5,297 nt of DNA from Oxalobacteraceae bacterium UBA5157 (GTDB lineage: Bacteria > Pseudomonadota > Gammaproteobacteria > Burkholderiales > Burkholderiaceae_D). Of this stretch, positions 1 through 5,297 are shown one piece after another. The stretch lies in the NCBI GenBank assembly GCA_002415335.1, contig DHXL01000268.1, positions 1 to 5,297 on the forward strand, in the 5' to 3' direction. The translations under genes were made by a program, and so were the position numbers. Within the stretch, counting starts at the first letter, position 1. Every line of letters begins with the position of its first letter. Under the pieces are notes generated by a model. It worked only from the letters and a program-made list of their open reading frames with translations, was not told the origin of the DNA and ran no database searches.

Positions 1-117
1 GCCGCACCGGTATTCTCGGCGGTCGCCGCCAGCGCATTGCGCGCGCTGGACGTGAGGCCGGATTCCGCGGTGACCAATATCATCATCCCGGAAAATGGCG
101 CGCAGGAGAGCATGTGA
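1..117 (+). CDS. ftsI: Peptidoglycan transpeptidase FtsI (PBP3), 3' end only
   Basis: The frame is open from base 1 and ends at TGA 115-117, giving the last 38 residues. They begin AAPVFSAVAASALRALDV and end NGAQESM. The AAPVF...ALR.L.V.PD pattern is what follows the transpeptidase domain at the C-terminus of class B penicillin-binding proteins (E. coli FtsI has a related APVFGAIMGGVLR segment). FtsI is the inner-membrane, septum-specific transpeptidase that crosslinks peptidoglycan during division. No catalytic motif (SxxK, SxN, KTG) falls inside the window, so the call rests on this tail and on the position directly upstream of murE, which is the usual dcw order. Its stop codon overlaps the GTG start of murE. 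A paralogous class B PBP such as PBP2 is not excluded by the tail alone, but the context makes it unlikely. Confidence 0.85.
   Translation, partial: AAPVFSAVAASALRALDVRPDSAVTNIIIPENGAQESM
104..117 (+). promoter_or_regulatory. murE ribosome binding site and GTGA stop/start overlap
   Basis: AGGAGAG at 104-110 is a strong Shine-Dalgarno match. The AGGAG core ends five bases before the GTG at 114-116. The ftsI stop TGA (115-117) shares bases with that GTG, so ribosomes ending ftsI sit on the murE start. This supports GTG 114 as the true start and suggests translational coupling. The ATG at 112-114 cannot be the start because the next codon is TGA. Confidence 0.8.
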
Positions 118-1646
118 TATCCCCCATCGAGCCAACGCAGTTGAACAGCATTCTCGCCTGGATGCGCGCCGTCGCACCGGCAGTACAACTGTCATCCGAT
201 TCGCGCCGGATCCAGGCCGGCGATATCTTCTTCGCCTATCCGGGCGATGTCGCGGACGGCCGCGCCTACATCGCGCAAGCGATTATGCAAGGCGCGCAGG
301 CCGTCGTCTACGATGCCGATGATTTCAGCTGGGATGCCGCGTGGGCCGTGCCGCAGCTGGCGGTCAGCGGTTTGAAGAACCACGCGGGGGTGATCGCCAA
401 CGCTTACTACGGCGAACCTGACCGCGACATGTTTACGGTGGCGGTCACCGGTACCAACGGCAAGACCTCCTGCACCCAATGGTTGGGCAATGCGCTGTCG
501 CGCTTGGGTGCGCCGACCGCGGTGGTCGGCACGCTCGGTATCGGCGTGTTCACGCGCGGAGACCATGAAGAGTTCATCGCCACCGGCTATACCACGCCGG
601 ACGCGGTGCTGCTCCAGCGCAAACTGGCGAAGCTGCGCGATGCCGGCGTCAAGTCGCTGGCGATCGAAGCATCCTCGATCGGACTCGACCAGAGGCGCTT
701 GAACGGCCTCCATTTCGATGTCGCGCTGTTTACGAATTTGACGCGCGACCATCTCGATTATCACGGCGACATGACGGCCTACGAAACGGCCAAGACGATC
801 TTGTTTGACTGGCCTGGTTTGCGCCACGCGGTGGTCAATCTGGATGACCCGATGGGCTTGCGCCTGGTGCGGCATGTGCAGACGCACGCGCCGCAGATTG
901 GGATCACTGGCTACACGCTGGAGCACAGCGCGCCGCCGCAAGGTGTGACCATCCTGCGCGCGGATATTCGCACCAGTCATGCCGGTACCACCTTCCATCT
1001 CGAGACACCGTTCGGCGCAATGCAGGTCAAGACGCAGCTGGTCGGGCAGTTCAACGTCAGCAATGTGCTGGGCATCATCGGCGTGCTGCTGGCCAAGGGC
1101 ACTGCCTTGCGTGCCGCGGTCGATGCGGCGGAGATGCTGACGGCAGTGCCTGGCCGCATGCAGCAACTCGGCGGCCATGACGCGCCCTTGGTCGTGATCG
1201 ACTATGCGCATACACCGGATGCACTTGAAAAAACGCTGGCCGCCTTGCGCCAGGTGGCGCAGCAACGCTCGGGACAATTGTGGTGCGTGTTCGGTTGCGG
1301 CGGCGATCGCGATCCCGGCAAGCGATCGCAAATGGGCGCGATCGCCGAAGCAGCCGACCACGTCGTGGTCACCAGCGATAACCCGCGCGGCGAAGAGCCC
1401 GGCGAAATCATTGCCCAGATCGTGGCCGGCATGACGCGCGCGCCGACCGATCACATGACGGTGGAAGACCGGGCCGCAGCGATCTTGTGGGCCGTCAAAC
1501 ATGCGGGCAAGCATGACGTCGTTCTGCTAGCCGGCAAAGGTCATGAACCTTCGCAGGAAATCAAGGGCCGCAAACTGCCGTTCCTCGACGCCGACCATGC
1601 CGCGCTGGCGCTGGCCGCGCGCGCCACGATGAAAGGAGCGGCATGA
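114..1646 (+). CDS. murE: UDP-MurNAc-L-Ala-D-Glu:meso-diaminopimelate ligase MurE
   Basis: MurE is a cytoplasmic ATP-dependent ligase that adds meso-diaminopimelate to UDP-MurNAc-L-Ala-D-Glu. The 510 residues are close to E. coli MurE (495). The UDP-binding N-terminal domain covers about 1-105 (SDSRRIQAGDIFFA near 28-41). The ATPase domain has the P-loop TGTNGKTS at 112-119, the NLTRDHLDYHG block at 208-218, and K227 in YETAKTILF at the position of the carbamylated lysine. The C-terminal domain, from about 345, has DYAHTPDAL at 363-371, GCGGDRD at 394-400, DNPR at 422-425 and GKGHE at 474-478. DNPR is the signature for diaminopimelate rather than lysine as the added amino acid. The start is GTG 114; the next in-frame Met is residue 17 and would remove part of the N-terminal domain. 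The P-loop ends in KTS instead of KTT, a conservative change. The stop overlaps the murF start by four bases. Confidence 0.97.
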   Translation: MISPIEPTQLNSILAWMRAVAPAVQLSSDSRRIQAGDIFFAYPGDVADGRAYIAQAIMQGAQAVVYDADDFSWDAAWAVPQLAVSGLKNHAGVIANAYYGEPDRDMFTVAVTGTNGKTSCTQWLGNALSRLGAPTAVVGTLGIGVFTRGDHEEFIATGYTTPDAVLLQRKLAKLRDAGVKSLAIEASSIGLDQRRLNGLHFDVALFTNLTRDHLDYHGDMTAYETAKTILFDWPGLRHAVVNLDDPMGLRLVRHVQTHAPQIGITGYTLEHSAPPQGVTILRADIRTSHAGTTFHLETPFGAMQVKTQLVGQFNVSNVLGIIGVLLAKGTALRAAVDAAEMLTAVPGRMQQLGGHDAPLVVIDYAHTPDALEKTLAALRQVAQQRSGQLWCVFGCGGDRDPGKRSQMGAIAEAADHVVVTSDNPRGEEPGEIIAQIVAGMTRAPTDHMTVEDRAAAILWAVKHAGKHDVVLLAGKGHEPSQEIKGRKLPFLDADHAALALAARATMKGAA

Positions 1647-1648
1647 TG
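1632..1648 (+). promoter_or_regulatory. murF ribosome binding site with tandem ATG starts
   Basis: AAAGGAG at 1632-1638 lies inside the last murE codons. Two adjacent in-frame ATG codons follow, at 1643-1645 and 1646-1648. The first overlaps the murE stop (TGA 1644-1646) as ATGA and leaves four bases after the GGAG core. The second leaves seven bases, which is nearer the usual optimum, and overlaps the murE stop by a single A. Either start gives a coupled murF; the proteins differ by one Met. Confidence 0.75.
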
Positions 1649-3022
1649 AAATCATCACTCGCTGACTTGCAGTCATGGATTCCCGGCGCGACCGCAACGG
1701 CCGACGCCGGTTTTGACGGCGTGTCAACCGATAGCCGCGCCGTATCTCCAGGCATGTTGTTCGTCGCGTTGCGCGGCGAGCGCTTCGACGCCCACGATTT
1801 CCTCGATGCGGTGACTGCCAATGGCGCCGCAGCCGTGGTGGTGGACCATGTGCCGGCCGGATTGACGATTCCGGCGCTGGTGGTCCCCGATACGCGCGTC
1901 GCGCTGGGCCAGATCGCGCAGCACTGGCGGCGCGAGTTCGCCCTGCCCCTGATTGGCGTTACCGGCAGCAACGGCAAAACCACGGTCAAGGAAATGATCG
2001 CCGCTATCCTGACGGCGGCTTTCGGTCCAGGTCATTTTCTGGCGACGCGCGGCAACTTGAATAATGACATCGGCGTGCCGCTGACTCTGTTAAGGCTGGA
2101 TGCCGGCTGCCGCGCCGCCGTAGTCGAGCTGGGAATGAATCATCCGGGCGAGATTGCCCTACTGGCCGCGATCGCGCAACCGACGGTGGGCCTGGTCAAC
2201 AATGCGCAACGCGAACACCAGGAATTCATGGCCAGCGTGCAAGCGGTCGCGCAGGAAAACGGCGCCGTGATCAGCGGCTTGCCGGCCGACGGAATCGCCG
2301 TATTCCCTGCCGACGACCCGCACACGCCGCTCTGGCGCGGCTACGCGACCGGCGCCGGTCGGCGCACCGTGCTGACCTTCGGCTTGTCGGCCGATGCGGA
2401 CGTGAGTTGCAGTTATCAGGCCGGCGAATTCGGCAGCGACATGACGGTCAAGACGGCGCGACGGCAGTTTGCGGTGAGGCTGGCGGCGGCCGGCGTGCAC
2501 AACGTACGCAACGCCTTGGCGGCAATCGCCTGCACCCTCGCGATCGGCATCGATCCGGACGTCATCGCGCGCGGGCTGGAGATGTTCTTGCCGGTCAGCG
2601 GCCGCTTGCAGCGCAAGACGACGACGGCCGGCATGCTGGTGATCGACGATACCTACAACGCGAATCCCGATTCGGTGCGCGCCGCGATCGACGTGCTGTC
2701 GAGCGCCACCGCGCCGCGCATACTGGTACTGGGCGACATGGGCGAGGTCGGCAACCAGGGCCACGCGTTCCATGAGGAAATCGGCAACTATGCGCGCAGC
2801 CGCGGCATCGAATATGTGTTGACGCTGGGCGACCTGGCGCACCACACCGGCCGCGCGTTTGGTGCGCGCGCCAAGCATTACGACGATGTCGAAAGTTTGA
2901 ACCAGGCGCTGGCGGCGCTGATCACGCCTGCCGCCACCGTGCTGGTCAAGGGATCGCGCTTCATGAAGATGGAACGCGTGGTGCAGTACTTACTCGGATC
3001 CCCGTTACAGGAAAGTCACTAA
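1643..3022 (+). CDS. murF: UDP-MurNAc-tripeptide:D-alanyl-D-alanine ligase MurF
   Basis: MurF is a cytoplasmic Mur ligase that adds the dipeptide D-Ala-D-Ala to UDP-MurNAc-tripeptide, the last cytoplasmic step of the stem peptide. The 459 residues match the family size (E. coli 452). The N-terminal domain has STDSRAV at 28-34 and GMLFVALRGERFDAHDF at 37-53. The ATPase domain has the P-loop TGSNGKTT at 107-114, GNLNNDIGVPLTLL at 137-150, ELGMNHPGEI at 162-171, and NNAQREHQEFM at 186-196, a form I associate with betaproteobacteria (E. coli differs here). HNVRNALAA at 286-294 precedes the C-terminal domain, which has GRLQ at 320-323, DDTYNANPDS at 335-344, LGDMGE at 363-368 and VKGSR at 435-439. 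All expected motifs are present with no break. The gene is coupled to murE by ATGA and is followed by mraY after one base. Confidence 0.97.
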   Translation: MMKSSLADLQSWIPGATATADAGFDGVSTDSRAVSPGMLFVALRGERFDAHDFLDAVTANGAAAVVVDHVPAGLTIPALVVPDTRVALGQIAQHWRREFALPLIGVTGSNGKTTVKEMIAAILTAAFGPGHFLATRGNLNNDIGVPLTLLRLDAGCRAAVVELGMNHPGEIALLAAIAQPTVGLVNNAQREHQEFMASVQAVAQENGAVISGLPADGIAVFPADDPHTPLWRGYATGAGRRTVLTFGLSADADVSCSYQAGEFGSDMTVKTARRQFAVRLAAAGVHNVRNALAAIACTLAIGIDPDVIARGLEMFLPVSGRLQRKTTTAGMLVIDDTYNANPDSVRAAIDVLSSATAPRILVLGDMGEVGNQGHAFHEEIGNYARSRGIEYVLTLGDLAHHTGRAFGARAKHYDDVESLNQALAALITPAATVLVKGSRFMKMERVVQYLLGSPLQESH

Positions 3023-3026
3023 TATG
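3009..3026 (+). promoter_or_regulatory. mraY ribosome binding site
   Basis: AGGAAAG at 3009-3015, inside the last murF codons, is a moderate Shine-Dalgarno match that ends eight bases before ATG 3024-3026. The murF stop TAA (3020-3022) is one base upstream of that ATG, so ribosome handover from murF is plausible. Confidence 0.65.
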
Positions 3027-4193
3027 CTGCTCTGGTTGGCGCACTATTTTCAACAGGATCTAGGCCCGCTGCGGGTCTTCAACTTCATCACGTTTCGCGC
3101 GGTATTCGCCACGCTGACTGCGCTGGCGATCGGCTTGATCGCGGGGCCAGCCGTGATCCGCATGCTGGCGCGCCTGAAGGTCGGACAAGCGGTGCGGCAA
3201 GACGGACCACAAACGCACTTGATCAAGAGCGGCACGCCGACCATGGGTGGCGTGCTGATCCTGATCTCGATCGGCGTCGCGACGCTGCTGTGGGCTGACC
3301 TTGGCAATCGCTTCATCTGGATCGTGCTGGTGGTCACGCTCGGTTTCGGCGCCATCGGCTGGGTCGACGATTACCGCAAGGTGGTCTACAAGGATCCGAA
3401 CGGCATGCGCTCGCGCGAAAAATATTTCTGGCAATCGCTGATCGGCATCGTCGCGGCCTTGTATCTGGCATTCTCGGTATCGGCGCCGACCAATACCAAG
3501 GTGTGGGAATTATTCCTGGCCTGGGTGCAGTCGGGCTTCAATCTGGATTTGCCGCCGAAAGCCGATTTGATCGTGCCGTTCTTCAAGACCATCAGCTATC
3601 CGCTCGGCGTATGGGGCTTCATCGGCTTGACTTATTGCGTCATTGTCGGCAGCAGCAATGCCGTCAACCTGACCGATGGCTTGGATGGCTTGGCGATCTT
3701 GCCGACCGTGATGGTCGGCAGCGCGCTCGGCCTGATCGGTTACCTGACCGGCAGCGCGGCTTACTCCAAGTACCTGTTCATTCCGCACATTCCGGGTGCC
3801 GGCGAACTGCTGATCTTCTGCGGCGCGATGACCGGCGCCGGCTTGGCTTTTCTCTGGTATAACGCGCATCCGGCACAGGTGTTCATGGGCGACGTCGGTG
3901 CCTTGGCGCTGGGCGGCGCGCTCGGCACCATCGCAGTCATCGTACGCCAGGAAATCGTGTTGTTCATGATGGGCGGCATCTTCGTGGTCGAGACCCTGTC
4001 GGTGATGGTCCAGGTAATTTATTTCAAGTACACCAAGCGGCGTTTCGGCGTCGGGCGGCGCGTGCTGCTGATGGCGCCGCTGCATCACCATTTCGAGCAA
4101 AAAGGTTGGAAAGAAACACAGGTCGTGGTGCGCTTCTGGATCATCACGATGATGCTGGTGCTGTTCGGCTTGTCCACGTTGAAATTACGGTAA
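3024..4193 (+). CDS. mraY: Phospho-N-acetylmuramoyl-pentapeptide transferase MraY
   Basis: MraY transfers phospho-MurNAc-pentapeptide from UDP to undecaprenyl phosphate, forming lipid I on the inner face of the cytoplasmic membrane. About ten hydrophobic segments are visible, near 25-47, 73-92, 97-114, 135-152, 191-209, 224-242, 261-279, 291-307, 310-334 and 368-386. This matches the ten-helix family topology with the N-terminus outside. Catalytic motifs on the cytoplasmic side are TPTMGG at 71-76, the Mg-binding pair D115-D116 in VDDYRK, NLTDGLDGLA at 215-224, AQVFMGDVG at 284-292 with D290 matching E. coli D267, and APLHHHFEQKGW at 351-362. The protein is 389 residues against 360 in E. coli. 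By eye the excess is about 23 residues in the periplasmic loop after helix 4 (about 150-181) and six residues before the HHH motif (about 336-349). As far as I recall, 389 residues is usual in Burkholderiales. Confidence 0.98.
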   Translation: MLLWLAHYFQQDLGPLRVFNFITFRAVFATLTALAIGLIAGPAVIRMLARLKVGQAVRQDGPQTHLIKSGTPTMGGVLILISIGVATLLWADLGNRFIWIVLVVTLGFGAIGWVDDYRKVVYKDPNGMRSREKYFWQSLIGIVAALYLAFSVSAPTNTKVWELFLAWVQSGFNLDLPPKADLIVPFFKTISYPLGVWGFIGLTYCVIVGSSNAVNLTDGLDGLAILPTVMVGSALGLIGYLTGSAAYSKYLFIPHIPGAGELLIFCGAMTGAGLAFLWYNAHPAQVFMGDVGALALGGALGTIAVIVRQEIVLFMMGGIFVVETLSVMVQVIYFKYTKRRFGVGRRVLLMAPLHHHFEQKGWKETQVVVRFWIITMMLVLFGLSTLKLR

Positions 4194-4203
4194 AAAATAT
4201 TCG
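4194..4203 (+). other. A/T-rich mraY-murD spacer without a clear Shine-Dalgarno
   Basis: These 10 bases (AAAAATATTC followed on the left by the mraY stop, with a G just before the ATG) are the only gap longer than one base between genes here. No GGAG-like sequence lies 5-10 bases before the murD ATG; the nearest purine-rich match, GAAGGAAA at 4213-4220, lies downstream of the start. murD initiation may therefore depend on ribosomes arriving from mraY and on an unstructured A-rich leader. I see no terminator hairpin and no convincing -35/-10 pair around it. Confidence 0.5.
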
Positions 4204-5297
4204 ATGAATTACGAAGGAAAACGCGTTCTCGTTCTCGGCCTCGGTGAATCGGGGCTGGCGATGGCACTGTGGCTGGCGCGCTGCGGCGCGGTGCTGCGCG
4301 TCGCCGATACGAGGGCCGCACCCGAGCGCCTGGCGCAGCTGCGCGCCGCCGTGCCCGAGGTTGAATTCATCGGCGCGCCGTTCGAAGCCGCTTTGCTGGA
4401 TGGAATCGATTTCGTCGCAGTCAGTCCGGGCTTGGCGCCGAACCGCGAGCTGGCCGCCATCACGCCGGCGGCGCAGGAAAAAGACATTCCGCTGTGGAGC
4501 GAGATCGAGTTATTCGCGCAGGCGCTGGCCGTGCTGAAGGCCGAACGCCACTACGCACCCAAGTTGATCGCGATCACGGGCACCAATGGCAAGACCACCG
4601 TCACCAGCTTGACCGGCTTGCTGTGCCGGCGCGCCGGCCTGACGGTCCAGGTCGCCGGCAACATCAGCCCGACTGCGCTCGACGTGTTGCGCGATGCGCT
4701 CGATAACGACACGCTGCCGCAAGCCTGGGTGCTGGAGTTATCGAGCTTCCAGTTGCACGCCACGCACAGTCTCCAAGCCGACGCGGCAACGGTGCTCAAC
4801 GTCACGCAAGACCATCTCGACTGGCATGGCGATCTGAAATCCTATGCCGAGGACAAGGCGCGCATCTTCGGCGCGCATACGGTCCATGTGCTGAATCGCG
4901 ACGACCCGGCAGTGATGCAAATGGCGTCGCCGCTGGCGCCGATGATCAGCTTTGGTGCCGATGAGCCGGAGCAACCGGATTGCTTCGGCTTGCTGAATGA
5001 AAACGGCATGCAGTGGCTGACGGTCGCGGTGGCGGCCGAAGAAGGCGAACGAGGTGACAAAAAAACGCGCCGCAAGAAGGATAGCAGTCCGGAGTTGTCG
5101 GTCGTGATCAAGCGTCTGATGCCGGCCGATGCGCTGAAAATCCGCGGCCAGCACAATGCCGTCAATGTGCTGGCCGCGCTGGCGCTGTGCCGCGCGATCG
5201 GCTTGCCGCTGGCGCCCTTGCTGCACGGCTTGCGCGATTATCACGGCGAGCCGCATCGGGTCGAATTGGTGACCACGATCGGCGGCGTCGAATACTA
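4204..5297 (+). CDS. murD: UDP-MurNAc-L-alanine:D-glutamate ligase MurD, 5' part (cut by window edge)
   Basis: MurD is the cytoplasmic ligase that adds D-Glu to UDP-MurNAc-L-Ala. The frame is open from ATG 4204 to the window end: 364 complete codons plus two bases, with no stop. The N-terminal Rossmann-like domain has VLVLGLGESGLA at 8-19 and SPGL at 74-77. The ATPase domain has the P-loop TGTNGKTT at 125-132, AGNIS at 151-155, ELSSFQL at 178-184, NVTQDHLDWHG at 199-209 and K218 in YAEDKARIF at the carbamylated-lysine position. GQHN is at 315-318 and PHRVE at 350-354. The window ends just before the expected DSK-TN motif of the C-terminal domain, so roughly 120 or more residues are missing. 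Compared with E. coli, about 26 extra residues lie between W271 and GQHN, including a basic KKTRRKK stretch at 286-292. The start fits the family N-terminus (MNYEGKRVLVLG) although its ribosome binding site is weak. Confidence 0.95.
   Translation, partial: MNYEGKRVLVLGLGESGLAMALWLARCGAVLRVADTRAAPERLAQLRAAVPEVEFIGAPFEAALLDGIDFVAVSPGLAPNRELAAITPAAQEKDIPLWSEIELFAQALAVLKAERHYAPKLIAITGTNGKTTVTSLTGLLCRRAGLTVQVAGNISPTALDVLRDALDNDTLPQAWVLELSSFQLHATHSLQADAATVLNVTQDHLDWHGDLKSYAEDKARIFGAHTVHVLNRDDPAVMQMASPLAPMISFGADEPEQPDCFGLLNENGMQWLTVAVAAEEGERGDKKTRRKKDSSPELSVVIKRLMPADALKIRGQHNAVNVLAALALCRAIGLPLAPLLHGLRDYHGEPHRVELVTTIGGVEY

Noticed and set aside
192..1514. A 440-codon open frame on the minus strand across murE.
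   Set aside because: Its codons are exactly aligned with murE codons. In that antisense frame a stop appears only where murE uses TTA, CTA or TCA, which are rare in this GC-rich gene; the frame ends at the murE TCA at 192-194. The predicted protein is rich in Arg, His, Gln and Asp with no recognisable domain, as expected of a shadow.
2159..2878. A 239-codon minus-strand open frame across murF.
   Set aside because: It is also codon-aligned with the sense gene and ends where murF uses CTA (2159-2161). There is no recognisable domain, and MurF is intact on the other strand.
3510..4100. A 196-codon minus-strand open frame across mraY.
   Set aside because: It is codon-aligned with mraY and ends at a TTA Leu codon (3510-3512). 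The His/Gln/Arg/Asp-rich composition is an antisense shadow of a membrane protein gene.
4170..4203. Possible internal promoter for murD in the A/T-rich mraY-murD junction (TTGTCC or TTGAAA upstream).
   Set aside because: Neither -35-like element has a good -10 hexamer at 16-18 bases. The A/T content comes from a ten-base spacer, which is too little evidence to call a promoter.
4565..4576. Perfect 12-base palindrome TGATCGCGATCA in murD.
   Set aside because: About one such palindrome is expected by chance in a window of this size. It sits in the codons just before the P-loop, with no second copy and no regulatory context.
426..4602. Similar P-loop-coding segments in murE, murF and murD, considered as dispersed repeats.
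   Set aside because: They reflect ancient paralogy of the Mur ligase family (GTNGKT/GSNGKT motifs). Nucleotide similarity does not extend beyond the motif, so this is not a repeat element.
5059..5065. A run of seven A inside murD as a possible slippage or phase-variation site.
   Set aside because: The reading-frame phase does not give a canonical -1 slippery heptamer, and a one-base gain or loss leads to an early stop in both alternative frames. Truncating an essential ligase makes programmed slippage unlikely; the run simply encodes Lys-Lys-Thr.

Overview
The window is a gene-dense stretch of a bacterial division and cell wall (dcw) cluster, read entirely on the + strand in the order ftsI (3' end) - murE - murF - mraY - murD (5' part). 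The DNA is GC-rich (roughly 60% by eye). The organism is most likely a betaproteobacterium of the order Burkholderiales, and Oxalobacteraceae (Herbaspirillum/Collimonas/Herminiimonas-like) is my best guess. The reasons are the gene order, a MurE with the diaminopimelate-type DNPR signature, a 389-residue MraY instead of the 360 residues of E. coli, and a MurD with an extra basic segment. The family-level assignment is inference from remembered sequences, not a search.

Layout: bases 1-117 encode the last 38 residues of FtsI (PBP3). murE (114-1646) starts at a GTG that overlaps the ftsI stop by four bases (GTGA). murF (1643-3022) overlaps the murE stop by four bases (ATGA). mraY (3024-4193) follows after one base. 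A 10-base A/T-rich spacer precedes murD, which starts at 4204 and runs off the right edge after 364 complete codons, just before its C-terminal ligase domain. No stretch of even 20 bases lies outside a gene. I see no tRNA, rRNA, mobile element, CRISPR array, terminator or convincing promoter, so transcription presumably enters from upstream of ftsI.

How the genes work together: MurD adds D-Glu to UDP-MurNAc-L-Ala, MurE adds meso-diaminopimelate, and MurF adds D-Ala-D-Ala to complete UDP-MurNAc-pentapeptide. MraY then transfers phospho-MurNAc-pentapeptide to undecaprenyl phosphate, giving lipid I at the inner membrane. FtsI crosslinks the finished peptidoglycan at the septum. The overlaps point to a translationally coupled operon.

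I found no undescribed system; this is a core, essential, conserved locus. The points worth a second look are modest: lineage-type insertions in MraY and MurD, a cluster of three GCGATCGC palindromes inside murE, the weak ribosome-binding context of murD, and start-site details of murE and murF.
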